Assembly: GCA_001179505.1 (NCBI GenBank)
Contig: CDMY01000321.1
Coordinates: 35,131 to 99,130 of the forward strand
DNA: 64,000 nucleotides
Direction of reading: 5' to 3'
DNA from: Vitrella brassicaformis
Taxonomy: Eukaryota; Sar; Vitrellaceae
The translations under genes and the position numbers were made by a program. The notes beneath the pieces were generated by a model that searched no databases, was not told the DNA's origin, and saw nothing but the letters and a program-made list of their open reading frames with translations. Of this stretch, positions 20,356 through 32,876 are shown one piece after another (position 1 is the first letter of the stretch; the number at the start of each line of letters is the position of its first letter).

Positions 20356-23300
20356 ATGAGTGAACGCCTCTCAATGTTGTCTCGAAGGGTGCGACAGCGG
20401 CTCTCCCGACCACCACCATTATCTGCGGCCTTCAGCTGCCCTCCCACGCATTCATCATTCCCGCCGCCCGTCCACTCATCGCGAGTGCATCATCATCGCT
20501 TCGTTGCAACGCTCCCTGAACAGAGCACTCAGTGGCAGGACCCCCACGGGTTCCCCGATGGTGCCTTCTGGTCGATAGATCCCCGCTACCACGTGGAGCA
20601 GGGCAGCAAGGAGTACGTCAGGCCGCCCACCGCCAACCAGCCCAGCAAGCCACAGAGCAAGAGGCCCCTTTCTCCTGGCGAGTGGGAGAGGACGGTGTGG
20701 GGCGGGAGGCCGGCGGAGGAGCTGCCTGAGGACGGGCCGATTGACGTCTGGGATGTGGGTGTTGACGGCATGTCGTTCGAGAAGCTGTGGGAGCTTTTCT
20801 GTGACATGATCGGGCCGCAAGAGGTTTACCTGGAGAGAACCAGGATGGCTGACCCCTCAGACCTAAGTCAAGACACGGCCACTGAAGAGGGAGGAGGCGA
20901 TACAGCAAAGGCTACTGCCACTATCTACCTTCCTGTGATGAGCCAAGAGGTCGTCAGCACTGCTCGGGCCGTGTGGCCGGCCGAGCCAGCCCCTGACCTC
21001 TCCGTCAAAGTCAAACCTTCATTGGTGGCCCTCTGCTTCCCTCCCATCCTCTTCCTGCGCTACGGCGGCAATGGGGTGATCGCCGTGGACCTTTCAGCTC
21101 CCTCGATGAGGAGTGACGGCCAGAATGTGTCGCTGTTCAACAACCTTCTGCAGCCGCACATCAAAGGGCTGCAGCTGGGGGATCTGACCAACGTCATGGC
21201 GGCCTTGGGCGCCCTGGCTGTGCCCCGGGTGTTCAAGAGGGCCGACAGCATGAGGGACCTCGAGACCATCAAGATGGAAAAGCTGGCCGACGCCATGCTC
21301 GCAAGGTGTGTGTCACCGTTTGTGGAGCGGCTGCTGCAAGCGGGGTCGGTCAACAAGCAGACTGGCGAGCTCGAGTCGCTGGTGCTTGGCCTCTCGCTCT
21401 CTGGCATGATCCGCATGTACGAGGGGATCGTTCAGAGCGGTTATGCCGTCCACTTTGCGGCGAGGTGGCGGGACGTGCAGGCGATGATTTGCTCGCAGAT
21501 GCGGACCCACTGCGACCGACTGCCCCTCTATCGCATTGCGGCCCTGTTCCAGAGTGCAGCCACCTTTGCGCGTGTCGATCGGCCGCTGGTGCTGGCCTTC
21601 ACCGACTACGTGTGCGGCATCGTGGACGGTCTGCGGCCGAACGTCATGACGGCGTTCGTCCTGACTGTCGGGTCGTCTCGTGACGCGTTGGACGAGTTCT
21701 GGATGTTCCTCATGGCCAAGAGGGTGCAGGACAAGGGAGAGGTACAGACACATGCATGCAGAGACAGACGCGGGACGGGAGGGCTGCGTTCCTCGATGAG
21801 TGATTATTGGGTCTGTTTGTTGTGACATGTGATGGCTGATGGCCATGCATGGCTGATGACTCAGGCGTATTCGCCAGCGCAGCTGACGCCCATTCTCAAG
21901 ACCTATGCCGACGCCGGGCTGGAGGTACCAACAACACACAACACACAACACAGAACACACAACACACAGAACCGCCTCTACATAGCTGTATGCGTCTGAT
22001 GTGGCTAGGATGAGGAGTTTTACACGCGGATGGCGAGTGTCGTCAAGGGCAAGTTCTACGAATTCACACCCGTGCAGCTCATGAGGATGATTTCCGCCAT
22101 GGAACGGGTCGGTAGCTGGGGGGGTGGTTGGCGGTCTGGCCAGACACAAGCAAACACCACACCACACGCCACGATGATGCACACAATCAGTCCGCCCGCT
22201 GTATCTGCCTCTTTCCAGGTCCGTTATCGCGACGAGGACCTCTTGAAGGCTTCCCTGCAGAGCCTTGACAAGTTCTTCGCCCACTGGCTGTCGACCGACA
22301 GGGACGTCAAGAACAAGCCACCGAGAATCAGGCGACTCAGATCATGTGCGCAACCCACAGACGTCAGCTCGGTAATGCAATGGACCGGGAAATGAGTGTG
22401 CGGTTTTTCTCGCGCAGGTCTGGTGGCCAACACCCCATGGCAGCCCGTCACGGCTCTGCAGGACGGCATGACAGAAGATGATACTGACATTGATGAGCCG
22501 GCAGCCGTCAAGAAGTCCGATCCGACAGAGGCGGTGGTGATGGCCGACACGCGAGGCCTCATCGAGCGGGCCAGGGCGGAAAACGCCGACTTCATGACGG
22601 CTGGCGGGGAGCACTCGGAGGAGTTCTACGCCCTGCCGGACCAGCTCTCGGCGGTGGACCTCTGCAACCTGGTGAGGGCTGCCGGCCAGCTGGACTATCG
22701 CGTCATCGATGAGCCGGTCCACTGCTGGAGGGCTGTTGCGCTGGCCTTGAGGTCAACGTCTCTCAACGTCTTCAGGGATTCCACTCTCGCCTCCAGCCTG
22801 ATCATTCTACAGGTGGGGAGGGCAGCCAGCCGGCCAGACAGAAATCTAGAAATCGTGATGGAATGGAAAACTGTCTGTCTGTCTGTTTGCTTGGCGGTGT
22901 GTAGGGTGAGGCGGCCCGCGAGATCCTGCCTGCCTGGCTGGATCTGGTGCTCAAGCAGAAAACGCGAGACACACGAAGGGAGCGGACAGCAGCCAGGAGG
23001 TCAAAAGGGCCTTTCACTCACGACAGGCGATGCATCCTGGTACACGTGTCATGTGTTTCTGCAGGCAAGTAGTGCTGCAGCAGGCTGTGCGATACGGCCT
23101 GATCGAGCCCCTTGAGCCACGTGTGCAGCAAACACTCGATGAGATCGCTCCCCAAGAAGAGGTCACAAAAGCACCGACAGAAGAAGGCCTCCCACATCCG
23201 TTTTGCTCTGGTTCCTTCAGATGGACTCAATCATGGGACCCTCTGACCGTGGGGCTCCCCTGGAGTCGTCGTCGATGCACCTGGAGGTCGCGGCGTGCCT

Positions 23301-23700
23301 GTCGGCGCTCGACGTGTTCCACGAGAAGGAGATCCCCGTCACCCCCTACACCATGGACATCATCATCCCCTCCTCCCACGAGCTCGAGACCAAGGTGGCA
23401 TACCTGCCGCTCCGCTCTCTGCAGCCGGCAGGGCCCACACAGCCGATCTCTATTGCCAGCCTGATGGACCTCGTGCACAGCGTGCCGCACTCAGTGAGGT
23501 CGCAATCGCTGGTCGGGAGGGCCGCGGCGGGGGCTGACAGGGCTGGGGGTGCGCGTGTGAGTGTGCCAAGAAACGGCAGTCTGGGTGCGGGTGTGAGTCC
23601 TGGCGCAAGTGACTTCGATCGCGGCAATCAAAGTGACTTTGTGCAGTGGAGTGGCTATGTGGAGCCTCACGCACTGGGCGTGACGACTACTGAGGGGTAG
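20356..23700 (+). CDS. Large helical protein, possibly organellar RNA-binding (RAP/OPR type)
   Basis: Eight exons: 20356-21741, 21865-21924, 22019-22107, 22219-22345, 22418-22812, 22915-22999, 23065-23161 and 23221-23700. Phases agree. The N-terminus (MSERLSMLSRRVRQRLSRPP) is Arg/Ser-rich without acidic residues, as in mitochondrial presequences. The body is a series of ~38-residue helical segments (LQLGDLTNVMAALGALAV; YEFTPVQLMRMISAMER; LSAVDLCNLVRAAGQL), like those of FASTK/HPR/OPR proteins. Near the C-terminus, HLEVAACLSALDV followed by PYTMDIIIP resembles the start of a RAP domain, but the rest of that domain is not evident. A role in organellar RNA metabolism is a hypothesis. Confidence 0.7.
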
Positions 23701-24093
23701 GGTGCGAGTGTTTAGATGTGGTGGGACCTGCTAAGAGGTCACCTTTCAGTGTGTGTCGGTGCATGTGTCGACGAATGTGGTTGTAGACAGGGAATCGATT
23801 ATGATGATCATCGAAAGGAAGGTCAATTGACAGTACGATGGATGCACCGACCAGTCCATCCCCACAGCAACCACTAGTTAGACAACACCACCCCGACGCA
23901 CACACGCTGCAGAAAAGATCATCCGCTCTCCCCTTTAACCTCCCTCCCTCTCTCCCTCTTTGCCGGCTATAAGACAGGCAGACGCTGCTCAGCCTCTGTG
24001 TGCTAGGGTATTCATTATAGCTATGTGTGTGACAAGACTGACCGAACAGTCGCACAGTCTGTCTGCCAGTCAGCTGGATCAACCGACCGACAG
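23701..24093. other. Convergent spacer, no gene seen
   Basis: 393 bp between two gene ends, with CT-rich and short CACA tracts. Nothing else was recognised. Confidence 0.5.
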
Positions 24094-24802
24094 TCACTTG
24101 ACGAGTCCTGCGAGCAATCAATAAGTGGCCATACATACCATCCACACTCACCCACGCATGACACACACCCGACGCACGTGAACGATGCCCGGCTTCCTTC
24201 CTTCCTGCGCTCTTGTTGCCCATCCTTCCTTACCAAGTCCGGTGCCCCTGTCAGCATCCCCGTGCATCTCCTCGTTGAGCCGCATCATCCGCAGGAACTC
24301 CTCCTCGTGCTTTCGACGCTCCTCATCCACTTCCCCCTCCCCCTCCCCCGCCCCGTTCTCCTGGTCCTTGGTGTTCTTCTTGGCCTTCTTGGCCGCCCTC
24401 TCCTTCCCCTCCTTGGCGGCTGGCGCCTCACCAGCCTTCACAAACCCCTGCAGCGGTGCACTTGAGACCGCCTTGGGCTTGGCCGAGTTGCTGTTGGGTT
24501 CGGCGGTGGAGGGTGCGGATTTCTTCTGTCCTTGCATGCTGAGGAACTGCTCTCATCGGAAAGGGCAAGCCACGCTCATCATCACACCCGGCGGGCGCAT
24601 CTGATCATCCGCTGTCTGTCTGTTTATATAGCGCCTGCATCCTTACCATCTCGAGGAATGAGCCGTCGTTCTTGAACTTGTTGGCGGCAGCCGCAGCAGG
24701 ACCACTCGTCGAGGCGGTCTTGTCGCCGTTCTCCTCAGTCCGCTTGTCCAGCTCCTCCGCTTTTCGCTTCCTGCTGTCGTCAGGCAATTCAAGGTCGGCC
24801 AT
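24094..24802 (-). CDS. Small Lys/Glu-rich nuclear-type protein
   Basis: Three exons: 24802-24647, 24546-24234 and 24107-24094; phases 0 and 1 agree. The product of about 160 residues has a KRKAEELDKR basic cluster, a conserved-looking FKNDGSFLEMFLSMQ motif formed across the first junction, a poly-basic KERAAKKAKKNTKD segment and a Glu-rich helix with EEEFLRMMRLNEEMHG. The third exon is only 14 nt and is the least certain part. Composition suggests a nuclear, nucleic-acid-linked protein. Family not assigned. Confidence 0.6.
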
Positions 24803-24910
24803 CGCAATGCCACCTTGCCCGTTCAAAAGGCGCCGATCGTCTCCCCTTCTCTGTCACAACACCTAAGCACCTGCTCCTGCTCTTCACCCAGTCGGCAGCT
24901 CAGGGAGAAG

Positions 24911-24947
24911 AGCGGTTTCAGGAAGCACGTTTCAGGGAGCACCCTAG
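24911..24947 (+). promoter_or_regulatory. Duplicated GGTTTCAGG-AGCAC element upstream of CSP41
   Basis: AGCGGTTTCAGGAAGCAC (24911-24928) is followed at once by TTTCAGGGAGCACCCTAG (24930-24947), about 70 nt before the CSP41 ATG. The second half is identical to 30766-30782 near the phosphatase/SPEF1 spacer. Confidence 0.45.
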
Positions 24948-25014
24948 ACCCTTCTCCGCTGTGAGCTGTGTGGTTTCTGCATTCCCCGACAAAAAGGCCG
25001 TCATTCGTCTGCAA

Positions 25015-26507
25015 ATGAAGCGCATCGTCTTGCTATCACTTGCATCTGCAGCAATAGCTGCTGCTTTTCACCTTCCATCCGGTGATCTGCACCTCTCAAG
25101 GCCGAGCAGGACTCAGGCGGCGAGTCTGAGGCGCCATGCAGCCGCGAGGACCAGTCTTGTCATGAAGCTGGCGGGCTCCAGCGCCCTCATTGTGCAGAAC
25201 AAGGGCGGCGGCCACGGCGAGTTGGGGTTCCATCTGGCCAAGCAGCTGCGGGCAGCCGGGTGCACAGTGACGCTGCTCAACGACGGGCAGCCGACGGCCA
25301 AGCCGCCCTTCGACCACTACAATGAGTTGGAGCAGGAGTATGTGGACATCGTGTGGACAGATGTTAAGGCGCAGAGGGACCTCTCTTCGGTGCTCAAGGG
25401 CAAGACGTTCGACCTGGTCTTCGACAACTGGTCCAAGGACGAGGGCACGGTGCGGCCCATCGCCGAGTTTGCGAAGAAGAACAACGTCAAGCACTACATG
25501 TACGTGTCTTCCGGCGGCATGTACCAGCCCACAGGGGATGAGTTCCCCATCCTTGAGAAGACCAAGGTCAAGGACGACTCGGGGCAGCGTCAGGTGGAGA
25601 AGACGCTCGAGGCGATGAAGGTGCCGTGGACGTCCTTCAGGCCGCAGTACATCTACGGGCCGTACACCAACAAGAGGGACTACCTTGACTTCTTCTTCGA
25701 CCGCGTCACACACGGCCTGCCCATACCCATCCCCTACGAAGGAGCCACACTCACCACACTCACCAACGCAGAGGTCAAAGGCAAACACACACCGACAGAG
25801 GGAGGGAACTGGGTGGTGTGCTCTGATGGCTTATGTGGTGTTTTTCGCTGTGTCTGTGCGTGTGCGTGTGTGTGTATGTGTGTATGTGTGTAGGACGTGG
25901 CGTCGATGTTGATATCTGCCGTCGGGAAGCAGTACGCCATCGGAGAGGTCTTCAACTGCGCCAGCGACAGGTATATGACACCACACCCACCAGCAGGGCA
26001 CAGGGTTTCCCATGTTGTTCTGATTGTGTATGTGGGTGCTCAGGTACATCAGCTATGAGGGCATCGTCAGGATGGTGGCCAAGACAGTCGGCAAGGTGAG
26101 AACCACACACACGCACACGCAGAGACAGACAGAGATCGCTTCACTTTTCCATGTTTGTTTGTCTGTGTCACTCAGGATCCATCTGAAGCGGTCAAGAGCA
26201 TCGTGTACTACGACCCCAAGAGGGCCGCCCTGCCCAAGGGCGCCTTCCCCTTCCGCAACACACACTTCTGCGTCAACCCCGAGAAGGCCAAGCTCCTCCT
26301 GGATTGGAGGCCCCAACACAGGCTCGAAGACGACCTCAAATGGTCAGAGTGGCTTGCTCCACACACCGACCTCAGCCTGGCGTCACGTGCGTGTGTGTGT
26401 TTGCGTGCGTGGTGTGCAGGTATTTCGCCGCGTACAGGTCTCTGGGCAAGCTGGCTGGCCAAGTGGACACAAGTGCAGATGCCAAGGCGATCGCCGCTCG
26501 CGCGTGA
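25015..26507 (+). CDS. CSP41: Chloroplast stem-loop binding protein CSP41-like
   Basis: Five exons: 25015-25773, 25894-25970, 26044-26095, 26176-26342 and 26420-26507, all in phase. A bipartite plastid leader (MKRIVLLSLASAAIAAAFHL, then a Ser/Arg-rich stretch) precedes an atypical short-chain dehydrogenase fold. The fold includes NKGGGHGELGFHLAKQL in the nucleotide-binding loop, FDLVFDNWSKDEGTVRPI, YMYVSSGGMYQPTGD, RPQYIYGPYTNKRDYLDFFF, DVASMLISAVGK and LLLDWRPQHRLEDDL. This is the CSP41a/b pattern. CSP41 proteins bind and stabilise chloroplast rRNA and mRNA and have endonuclease activity. Symbol a or b is not decided. Confidence 0.88.
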
Positions 26508-26931
26508 TGTGAAGAGAGATACTTTCAGACAGACAGACAGCTGTGGGTGTTTCTGACACGATTTTCAACCGTTGGTTGAGTGACATTTTGCTGTTGCCCT
26601 TTCTGCCGCCCTTTCTCGCCTGCTACTTACACGTGAGCGCATGTGCATGGGTGACATTTTGATGGATGGTTAATACGCCGAGTGCTGAGGGAAGTGAATC
26701 GATCTCGGTGCCTGCTGACACCTGTTGTCGATTCCCAATGAGCTTCGTATCGCGCCAGACATGCACTGTGTCAGCACACACAGGACAAAACAGCGCTCTT
26801 CGCACCTCACGCACACTCGCAGAGCCGACAGGAAGATAGACAGACAGATAGATACACGGACAGAAAACGCACACACACAAAACACGGAAAAAGCGACGAC
26901 TTCCACCACATACAACCTTTTAACCATTCAC
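26508..26931. other. Convergent spacer, no gene seen
   Basis: 424 bp between gene ends; contains GATA/CAGA tracts near 26835-26860. No coding evidence. Confidence 0.5.
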
Positions 26932-27543
26932 TCATTCGGTCTTGCCCCTGCCCCCCGGCCACACCACCCTCCCCACAACGTCATACTTTGACTCGAACTT
27001 GGTCTCCCAGTCGGCCAGTACCTGCTTCTCGCTCGCCGCCAAGTCATCCCAGTCGGTCCGGTTCATCTCGGACGCCTCGAACGACATGCGCGCCAGGGCG
27101 CGGGAGGCGTCCTTGCCGGCGAAGCAGTTGTAGCCCGCACCGGGGCCGTAGAAATCACGGCCGCTGGGGTGGCTCGTCATGTCAAACACCTTCCCTGTCA
27201 CACACACATGGGAAGCACAGACACATACACAGGGAGGACAGGACAGATCCATCTATTCATCCATGTGTGTCTGCTCACCTCTGACTGCAATGTAGATGGG
27301 CCGCCCGTCCCTCCCGTCATACTGCGAGAGCTCCTCGAGGCTGAAATCCTTCGGACACGGATCTGGCTTGGGCGGCTTGACGAAGGGCCTCTCCTCCTTC
27401 CCTATCGATGGCTCCATGCCAGCAAAGCCCGCTCCTTTGCCCTTCATGTAGAGGAAGATGGCGAGGCAGGCGGCGCCGCCCACCGCTGCTGCGCCGAGGA
27501 AAGCAACGCTCGGTGATTGCAGCCACTCCAGCAACTCATCCAT
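26932..27543 (-). CDS. Membrane-associated progesterone receptor (MAPR) family protein
   Basis: Two exons, 27543-27279 and 27194-26932, joined in phase 1; about 176 residues. An N-terminal anchor ([20 protein letters not shown]) is followed by a cytochrome b5-like MAPR domain: [59 protein letters not shown], and a C-terminal [13 protein letters not shown]. The tyrosines of the MAPR haem site (YGPGAGY) are present, in place of the b5 histidines. The family binds haem and supports sterol/P450 metabolism at the ER. Confidence 0.88.
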
Positions 27544-27824
27544 TGCGATGAAAAGGTGCCGACGAGCGGCGACGAAGCGCCGCAGTGTTGGTTGTGCGAG
27601 CTGGTGTTTCCAACAGGGTTTGGGTTGCAGGGTTTGGGTCTCATACAAACGAGGAAAGGAGAGTCACGGGAGCTCACCTCACACACACTGTAGGTCTTTT
27701 TTCACCGTCCGGCTCCCTCTCCTGAAGACAGGTAAGACGAGAAGCAGGCAAACACGATACAGTGGACGAGTGGATTGGATGGTGTCCTCTGTGTGTGTGC
27801 AGGGAATAGGGTTACTTCGTGCAG
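27544..27824. promoter_or_regulatory. Divergent spacer with TGCGAGCT
   Basis: 281 bp between the MAPR ATG (minus) and the zinc-cluster ATG (plus). TGTGCGAGCTGG (27594-27605) is a copy of the shared octamer; an imperfect GGGTTT repeat lies at 27618-27640. Confidence 0.35.
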
Positions 27825-28884
27825 ATGAAGCAGCAGTGCAGTGTCTGCCACCGCTTTCTGTCGCCATCTGACTTTGGGAAGGCATGGACGGGTACCGACG
27901 GCTCGATCTGCCGACGCTGCAGCCGGGTTATGACCTGCCGCTCGTGCCATGAGTGGCTCCCTCTGTCCCAATTCGCTAGTAAAGAGCGCGCCAGAAGAAG
28001 CCCGCAGTGTGTTGCGTGCCACGATAGCGTCGAAAGTCGTGGCGGCACGGAGGACCTCGACTTGAGTCTGCGGACCCACCTGCGGCATCGGTTTGCTGCG
28101 GCGTGTGCGTTGGGTCAGCATGGGGTGGCCAAGGGAAAGGAGATCCCTACGCTGCCCAAAGAGGTCGTAGACAAGGTGACATGAGAAGCTGTTTGTGCTG
28201 CAGGTGTTGGTCTCTCACTACTGGTGTTGCTGTGTGTTTTCGTTCAGGTGGTTGGTTTTGTGTATACGCCCTGGATCATCGAGTGCCTCGATTGGATCCA
28301 CTGTAAGTGAACACACACCTCACACCGTGGGGCCCGGCCAGACATCCCTCGGACCGTCGTTTTGCTCTTTCCTTCAGGTACCCTGTGCAGCGACCAGTTC
28401 ACCATCCACCAGACCTCCCTGGCTGACCACTTGGCGTCTAAGAAGCACACAGACCTGCTCGCGGCCGTGGCGAGCGGCAGCAAGGTGCCCATATGGCGGT
28501 GCTCTGCCGACCTCATGAGGCGGTTGCGAGATGGGCTGGGGCTGACGGGGCGCTTCTGCGGGCCTGACCAGGTAGAAACCGCCCTGGCGCTGAGGTCGGT
28601 AGCTGCCACCAGGATCCCCAGGCACTTCTTCCCCAATGGTGAGTACGAGAGATACACCACACCACACCGACGAACCGCAACACGCTCGTGTGTACTCATG
28701 AGATGTGGCGTCTTGTGTGCTGTGTTGTGTGAGTGCAGCTGCACGGCGGAAGGATTGGTGCACGGCCGAGCAGTACGCCGTGGCGTTGAGCGCCTTTGAG
28801 ACGTCAAAGGAGGCCAAGGCGCGGCGGGCGATGGAGGAGAAGGGATCAGTTAAGACGAGACGGTGGCAGCGGGAGCAGCAGTGA
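27825..28884 (+). CDS. Zinc-cluster protein of unknown function
   Basis: Four exons: 27825-28175, 28248-28302, 28378-28638 and 28739-28884; phases agree and the product is about 270 residues. The N-terminus has four CxxC pairs (CSVCHRFLSPSDF, CRRCSRVMTCRSCHEWLPLSQF, CVACHD), a spacing reminiscent of Stc1-like or double zinc-ribbon modules. The second half has CTLCSDQFTIHQTSLADHLA followed by SKKHTDLLA, a matrin-like C2H2 pattern (C-x2-C-x12-H-x5-H). The end is basic and helical (SKEAKARRAMEEKGSVKTRR). It probably binds nucleic acid; this is inferred from the zinc fingers only. Confidence 0.72.
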
Positions 28885-29371
28885 TGGGGGGATAGATGAG
28901 ATGAGTGGCAGGTAGCGAGGGAGATGGAGATGGGGGCTCTGAAGGGGCTGTCCGTGTCACTGACACACATGGGTGAACACTGGCTTTGGTAGTGCTGTCG
29001 AGTACGTGTCTTGCCGGCCTGTGCGTCGATGGACAAGTCGCGTTGACGAGTGAGTCGATTCAGTTGTGTTCTCACACCGCACCCACCCCGATGAAAGTGT
29101 CCCCAAAACCAAACACCCTACTACTCGCTTCCATGTGCACGACGTCGCTCGACAAAACTGTCCCTCTGTCTCCTTCTGATCTGGTGGAGGAAATGTGCGA
29201 GCTGTCTATTAACAATGCCTGTCTGCCTCATTGAGGCATGCACCTCGCCACCACCAAGAATACGTAAGGAGAAGAAGCCACCGAGAGAAACGGCAAAACC
29301 GACACCACCCAGCTACTGGGCCGTTCATCTACCCTCCCTCCCTCCGTCCGTCATCCGCCCGCCTCTCCCCC
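28885..29371. other. Convergent spacer, no gene seen
   Basis: 487 bp between gene ends. TGCGAGCT also occurs here (29197-29204), in a non-promoter context, so the octamer alone is not diagnostic. Confidence 0.5.
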
Positions 29372-30696
29372 TCAATGATACTTGCCTCCACTCTCCTTCT
29401 CCGGGTGTCGCAGGTGGCTGTCGTCCGACACCCTCAGACACCCCACACGCCACGACGGCCCCGCCCGCGGCTGCAGCAGACCGTCCACCGCAAACTCGCT
29501 CATGTGCTGCGGGGGCAGCGCCTCCAACTGCCGACAGACAGCAGGAGAGAGAGCAAGGACCCAATCGATGGATGCCCATTCGCCTTGATGTTGGTCATGT
29601 GCCTGTGACCGTCCGTCTGCATACCTCGGTGATAGAGGCGTATGTGACGCCCCGCGGGAAGTGAACGCCTGGCACGAGGGAACGCGCCAGCCCCTGCAGG
29701 CACATATTGATGCCATGTCATTCGTGTCATGCATAGATCAAATCAGACCCCCACCTCTACAGTTGCTCCGTGACACACGAGCATGACGGTCTCGTACGGA
29801 TGGGCAGACAGAATGGCCTTCATGGCCTGCACACACACAGACGAGTGACTCAGTGGCTCATCCGTCTCTGCCTGTGCGTGTCTACTCTACTCACCTTCTG
29901 ACACCGCTCGTAGAAGAGATCCAGCTACACACAGACACACAGAGGGGCGTACACACGACACAGGCAGATTGAGAGAGAGAGAGAGAGAGAAGAAGGTCTC
30001 GTAAATTGACAAGTGTCTGTCTGTCTGTCTGTCATGTTGTGTTCGTGCTGCCCACCGTCTCTGGGAAGGATGGCACCGCAGTTTTGTGTTTGTGGTGGTG
30101 GTTGATGAGCGGCATGGTCTTGATGAGCTGCGACGGAGGGACCATCTTGCGCAGCGGGTCACCATCCGGATACCACTCCCCCTTCAGCCTATCATACACA
30201 CACGACACGACCCATCATGCTCGCTCCTCGGCGCATTAATTCCCTCCTGGAGCTGCACGTTAAACTCACCATTCTGCGATTCCCGGCTCGATGCACACGC
30301 GGGCCGTGCCGCCCAGAGCTGTTGCCGCACTGTGTGCGGTGCAGACACAGCGGACGAACGGCGACGAATAGATGACTGATATGCCTGCAGAACACCACAC
30401 ATGAGAGTGTGGTTTCTGCAGGTCATGGGCGCGTGTGTGGTCGTGCATTGCGTCTGACTTACGTACCCTTGCCCTGCAGCACCACGCCGAGGTCATAGCC
30501 CTGCTCACCAGCAGAACAACACAGACATAACGACTCATCGGTGCACCTGGCGCCTTCACTCGCGGTGTGTTTGATGCACCTGTCGGTGTCCTCGGGCAGT
30601 CAGGAAGGGATCTTCAGGCACGTCGGCCTTGCTGGGCCACGACGGATCCACGAAGTCGATGCGCTCGCCGTGGCGGCAGATGAACAGCCGAGGCAT
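29372..30696 (-). CDS. Histidine phosphatase (phosphoglycerate mutase-like), UBASH3/Sts type
   Basis: Eight exons: 30696-30580, 30500-30467, 30384-30270, 30188-30056, 29924-29895, 29826-29755, 29693-29625 and 29527-29372; every junction keeps phase. Family motifs are complete: LFICRHGER (phospho-accepting His), IYSSPFVRCVCTA (second Arg) and VMLVCHGATVE (second His). Other segments are WYPDGDPLRKMVPP and LDLFYERCQKAMKAI. The spacing and SPF-R-C-x-x-TA pattern resemble eukaryotic Sts/ecdysteroid-phosphatase proteins rather than glycolytic mutase. There is no obvious targeting signal. Substrate unknown; protein-tyrosine or small-metabolite phosphate is possible. Confidence 0.85.
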
Positions 30697-30755
30697 AGTC
30701 CAAAACACTACAATGCTCCAGTGACCCAGCTCTTTTCCCTCCCCCACCAGCTCCT

Positions 30756-30795
30756 GCAGCAGCGGTTTCAGGGAGCACCCTACTTCTGCGAGCTT
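30756..30795 (+). promoter_or_regulatory. Candidate core-promoter element, best copy
   Basis: This stretch reads GCAGCAGCGGTTTCAGGGAG, then CACCCTA and CTTCTGCGAGCTT. It contains all blocks of the shared element in order and lies between the phosphatase ATG (30696, minus) and SPEF1 ATG (30895, plus). Confidence 0.45.
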
Positions 30796-30894
30796 GAAGC
30801 CAAAGGAGAAGAAACGTCGTTTTGGCACTTCTTGCCTCCACAGCGTCGTTAACCATTGCTGCCCCAATGAGTGGATAGAGTCACCCATACATAT

Positions 30895-32876
30895 ATGTCA
30901 GTAGCCGCGTCATCGGTTGTCGGCGGGGCTGGGTTGGGCGCGTTGAATCCTGACGACCAGGAGGACCTGCAGCGGCTATACAACTGGGTCGATGAAATCC
31001 CACTCTCCAGGCCCAAGAAGAACATCTCGCGGGACTTCGCAGACGGAGGTGCGCTGACACATTCACACATGGGAGGGGGCATTGCTGATGAGTTCGTCTG
31101 TCATGTCATGTGTCTGCGGTTGTTTGTTTGTCTTTCTGTCTGTCTGTCTTTCCTTCCATCAGTGTTGATGGCTGAGGTGGTGTCACATTTGTTCCCGAAG
31201 TTGGTGGAGCTCCACAACTACAGGTAGGCAGTGCACGGTGTGTGAAAGAAAGAGCCAAGGAACGAGTGACTGAGGGAGGGAGGGAGGGGAGGGAGGGGAG
31301 CAGACAGTGCATTCACGAACGCGCTGAATCAATCATCGCTCACTCCCTCGCTCCCTCTGTATGTTCATGTCAGTGCCGCCAACTCTGTCGCCAAGAAGGT
31401 TTATAACTGGAACACTCTCAACCGTACGCATCACATCACACAGACAGACACGCACAGATAGAAACGAAACACGCACACACACATGTGCCTCCTGCTGCTG
31501 CTGCTGCTGCTGCTGTGTGCTGTTTGTTCCTCTCAGAGCGGGTGTTCAAGAAGATGGGATTCCAGCTTGAAAGCACTGACGTGGACGATGTGGTCAACGC
31601 CAAACCCTACACCATCGAAAAGATACTCAGGCAGTTCCAAATCATGGTGACTGACACACTGATACACTTGACTGACACGCTCAGCAATCGGGGAGCCAGC
31701 CAGCCAGCAATGAGCAAGAAGTGGCTTCATCGACAGACACGTGTCTATCTGCCTGTGTGTTTATTTGTTTGTGTCCACATCCATCCAGTCTGATGTGTAC
31801 CGTGTTCGTGTGGCGACCCGGCAGACGATGGAGCCGACCAGCGGCCACATGCCGGGCCTGCCATCGTCCATGCAGCAGCAGCCGCCATCGCCACCCATCC
31901 ACACATCACCCCCGCACCAACCTGGTCAGTGAACGACACGACACCCACCGCTCAAGGACACCCAGCACCCTACACATGACATGCATCCCGTGTTTGGGTT
32001 CATTCGACATGTGTGTCGTTCATTACTGCAGTGGCTCCCGCCGCCCCCTCCCGCCCCACCCGCCCGGATGGCACTCGCGCCACCCGGCACCAGCCGCAAA
32101 CCCGTGTTGCTGCACCGCCACAGCAGCAGCAGGCCAGGGCGCAGGAGGGACGACCCACACATGGTATGGTCAGTCACACACACACAGACAGAAACAGCAC
32201 CGACGGGGATGCCTGCTGTGTGTGCGTCTGTCGATGCGTCGCATCCACGAAGGTGTTAGCGTGGAGGAACGGTCGTCGGCCAGGGGCGTTGGTGGTGGTG
32301 CTGGTGCTGCTGGTGGTGTGCCATCGCACCCCAGGAGCGCGGGCAGCAGACCGGCGCCGACCGGTGGACCGTTTAAAGGTCAGTTAAGGAAGGACCCACT
32401 GCACTGATGGATCTTTCCCTTTTGGCACATTCATGTGTGTGTGCACCAGATCGGAGTTCGCATGGCGCGAGCCGCCGGAGGGAGCCCATGGGCCAGACTG
32501 ACTATGAAGAGATCATCGTGAGCGGCTGACACGACACATGGTGACCATACGCACCCACCATCGACATCTGTGTGTGTGTGTGTATGTTAAGGCTGAGAAG
32601 GACGTGTTGATATCTGATCTGAAGGAAACGGTGCACATACTGAACGAGAAGATACACAACCTAGAGAAACTCATCCGAGTCAAGGTACGCTACGCCCAGC
32701 ACGTCACCACCCAAAGAGGCCGCCAGTGCACGTCTGTCTGTCTGTCTGTGTGTGTGTGTGTGTGTCAGGACGCCAAGATCCAGGCGTTGGGCCAGGCCCG
32801 GCACATGACGGGCGTGCCCGCCCAGCCCCAGCAGCCGTCCGCGGCCTACCCGCCATACAGATCCAACTTGCGATGA
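30895..32876 (+). CDS. SPEF1: SPEF1/CLAMP-type calponin-homology protein
   Basis: Ten exons: 30895-31048, 31163-31223, 31373-31422, 31537-31646, 31789-31924, 32032-32163, 32253-32378, 32450-32517, 32592-32684 and 32769-32876. Phases agree throughout. The N-terminal CH domain has the SPEF1 signature: LYNWVDEIPLSRPKKNISRD, VLMAEVVSHLFPKLVELHNY, NWNTLNQRVFKKMGF. A Pro/Gln/Gly-rich linker follows, then the typical C-terminal coiled coil (LISDLKETVHILNEKIHNLE). SPEF1/CLAMP binds microtubules in cilia and the central pair. Its presence implies flagellated stages. The exon at 32253 uses a weak acceptor (CACGAAG). Confidence 0.9.
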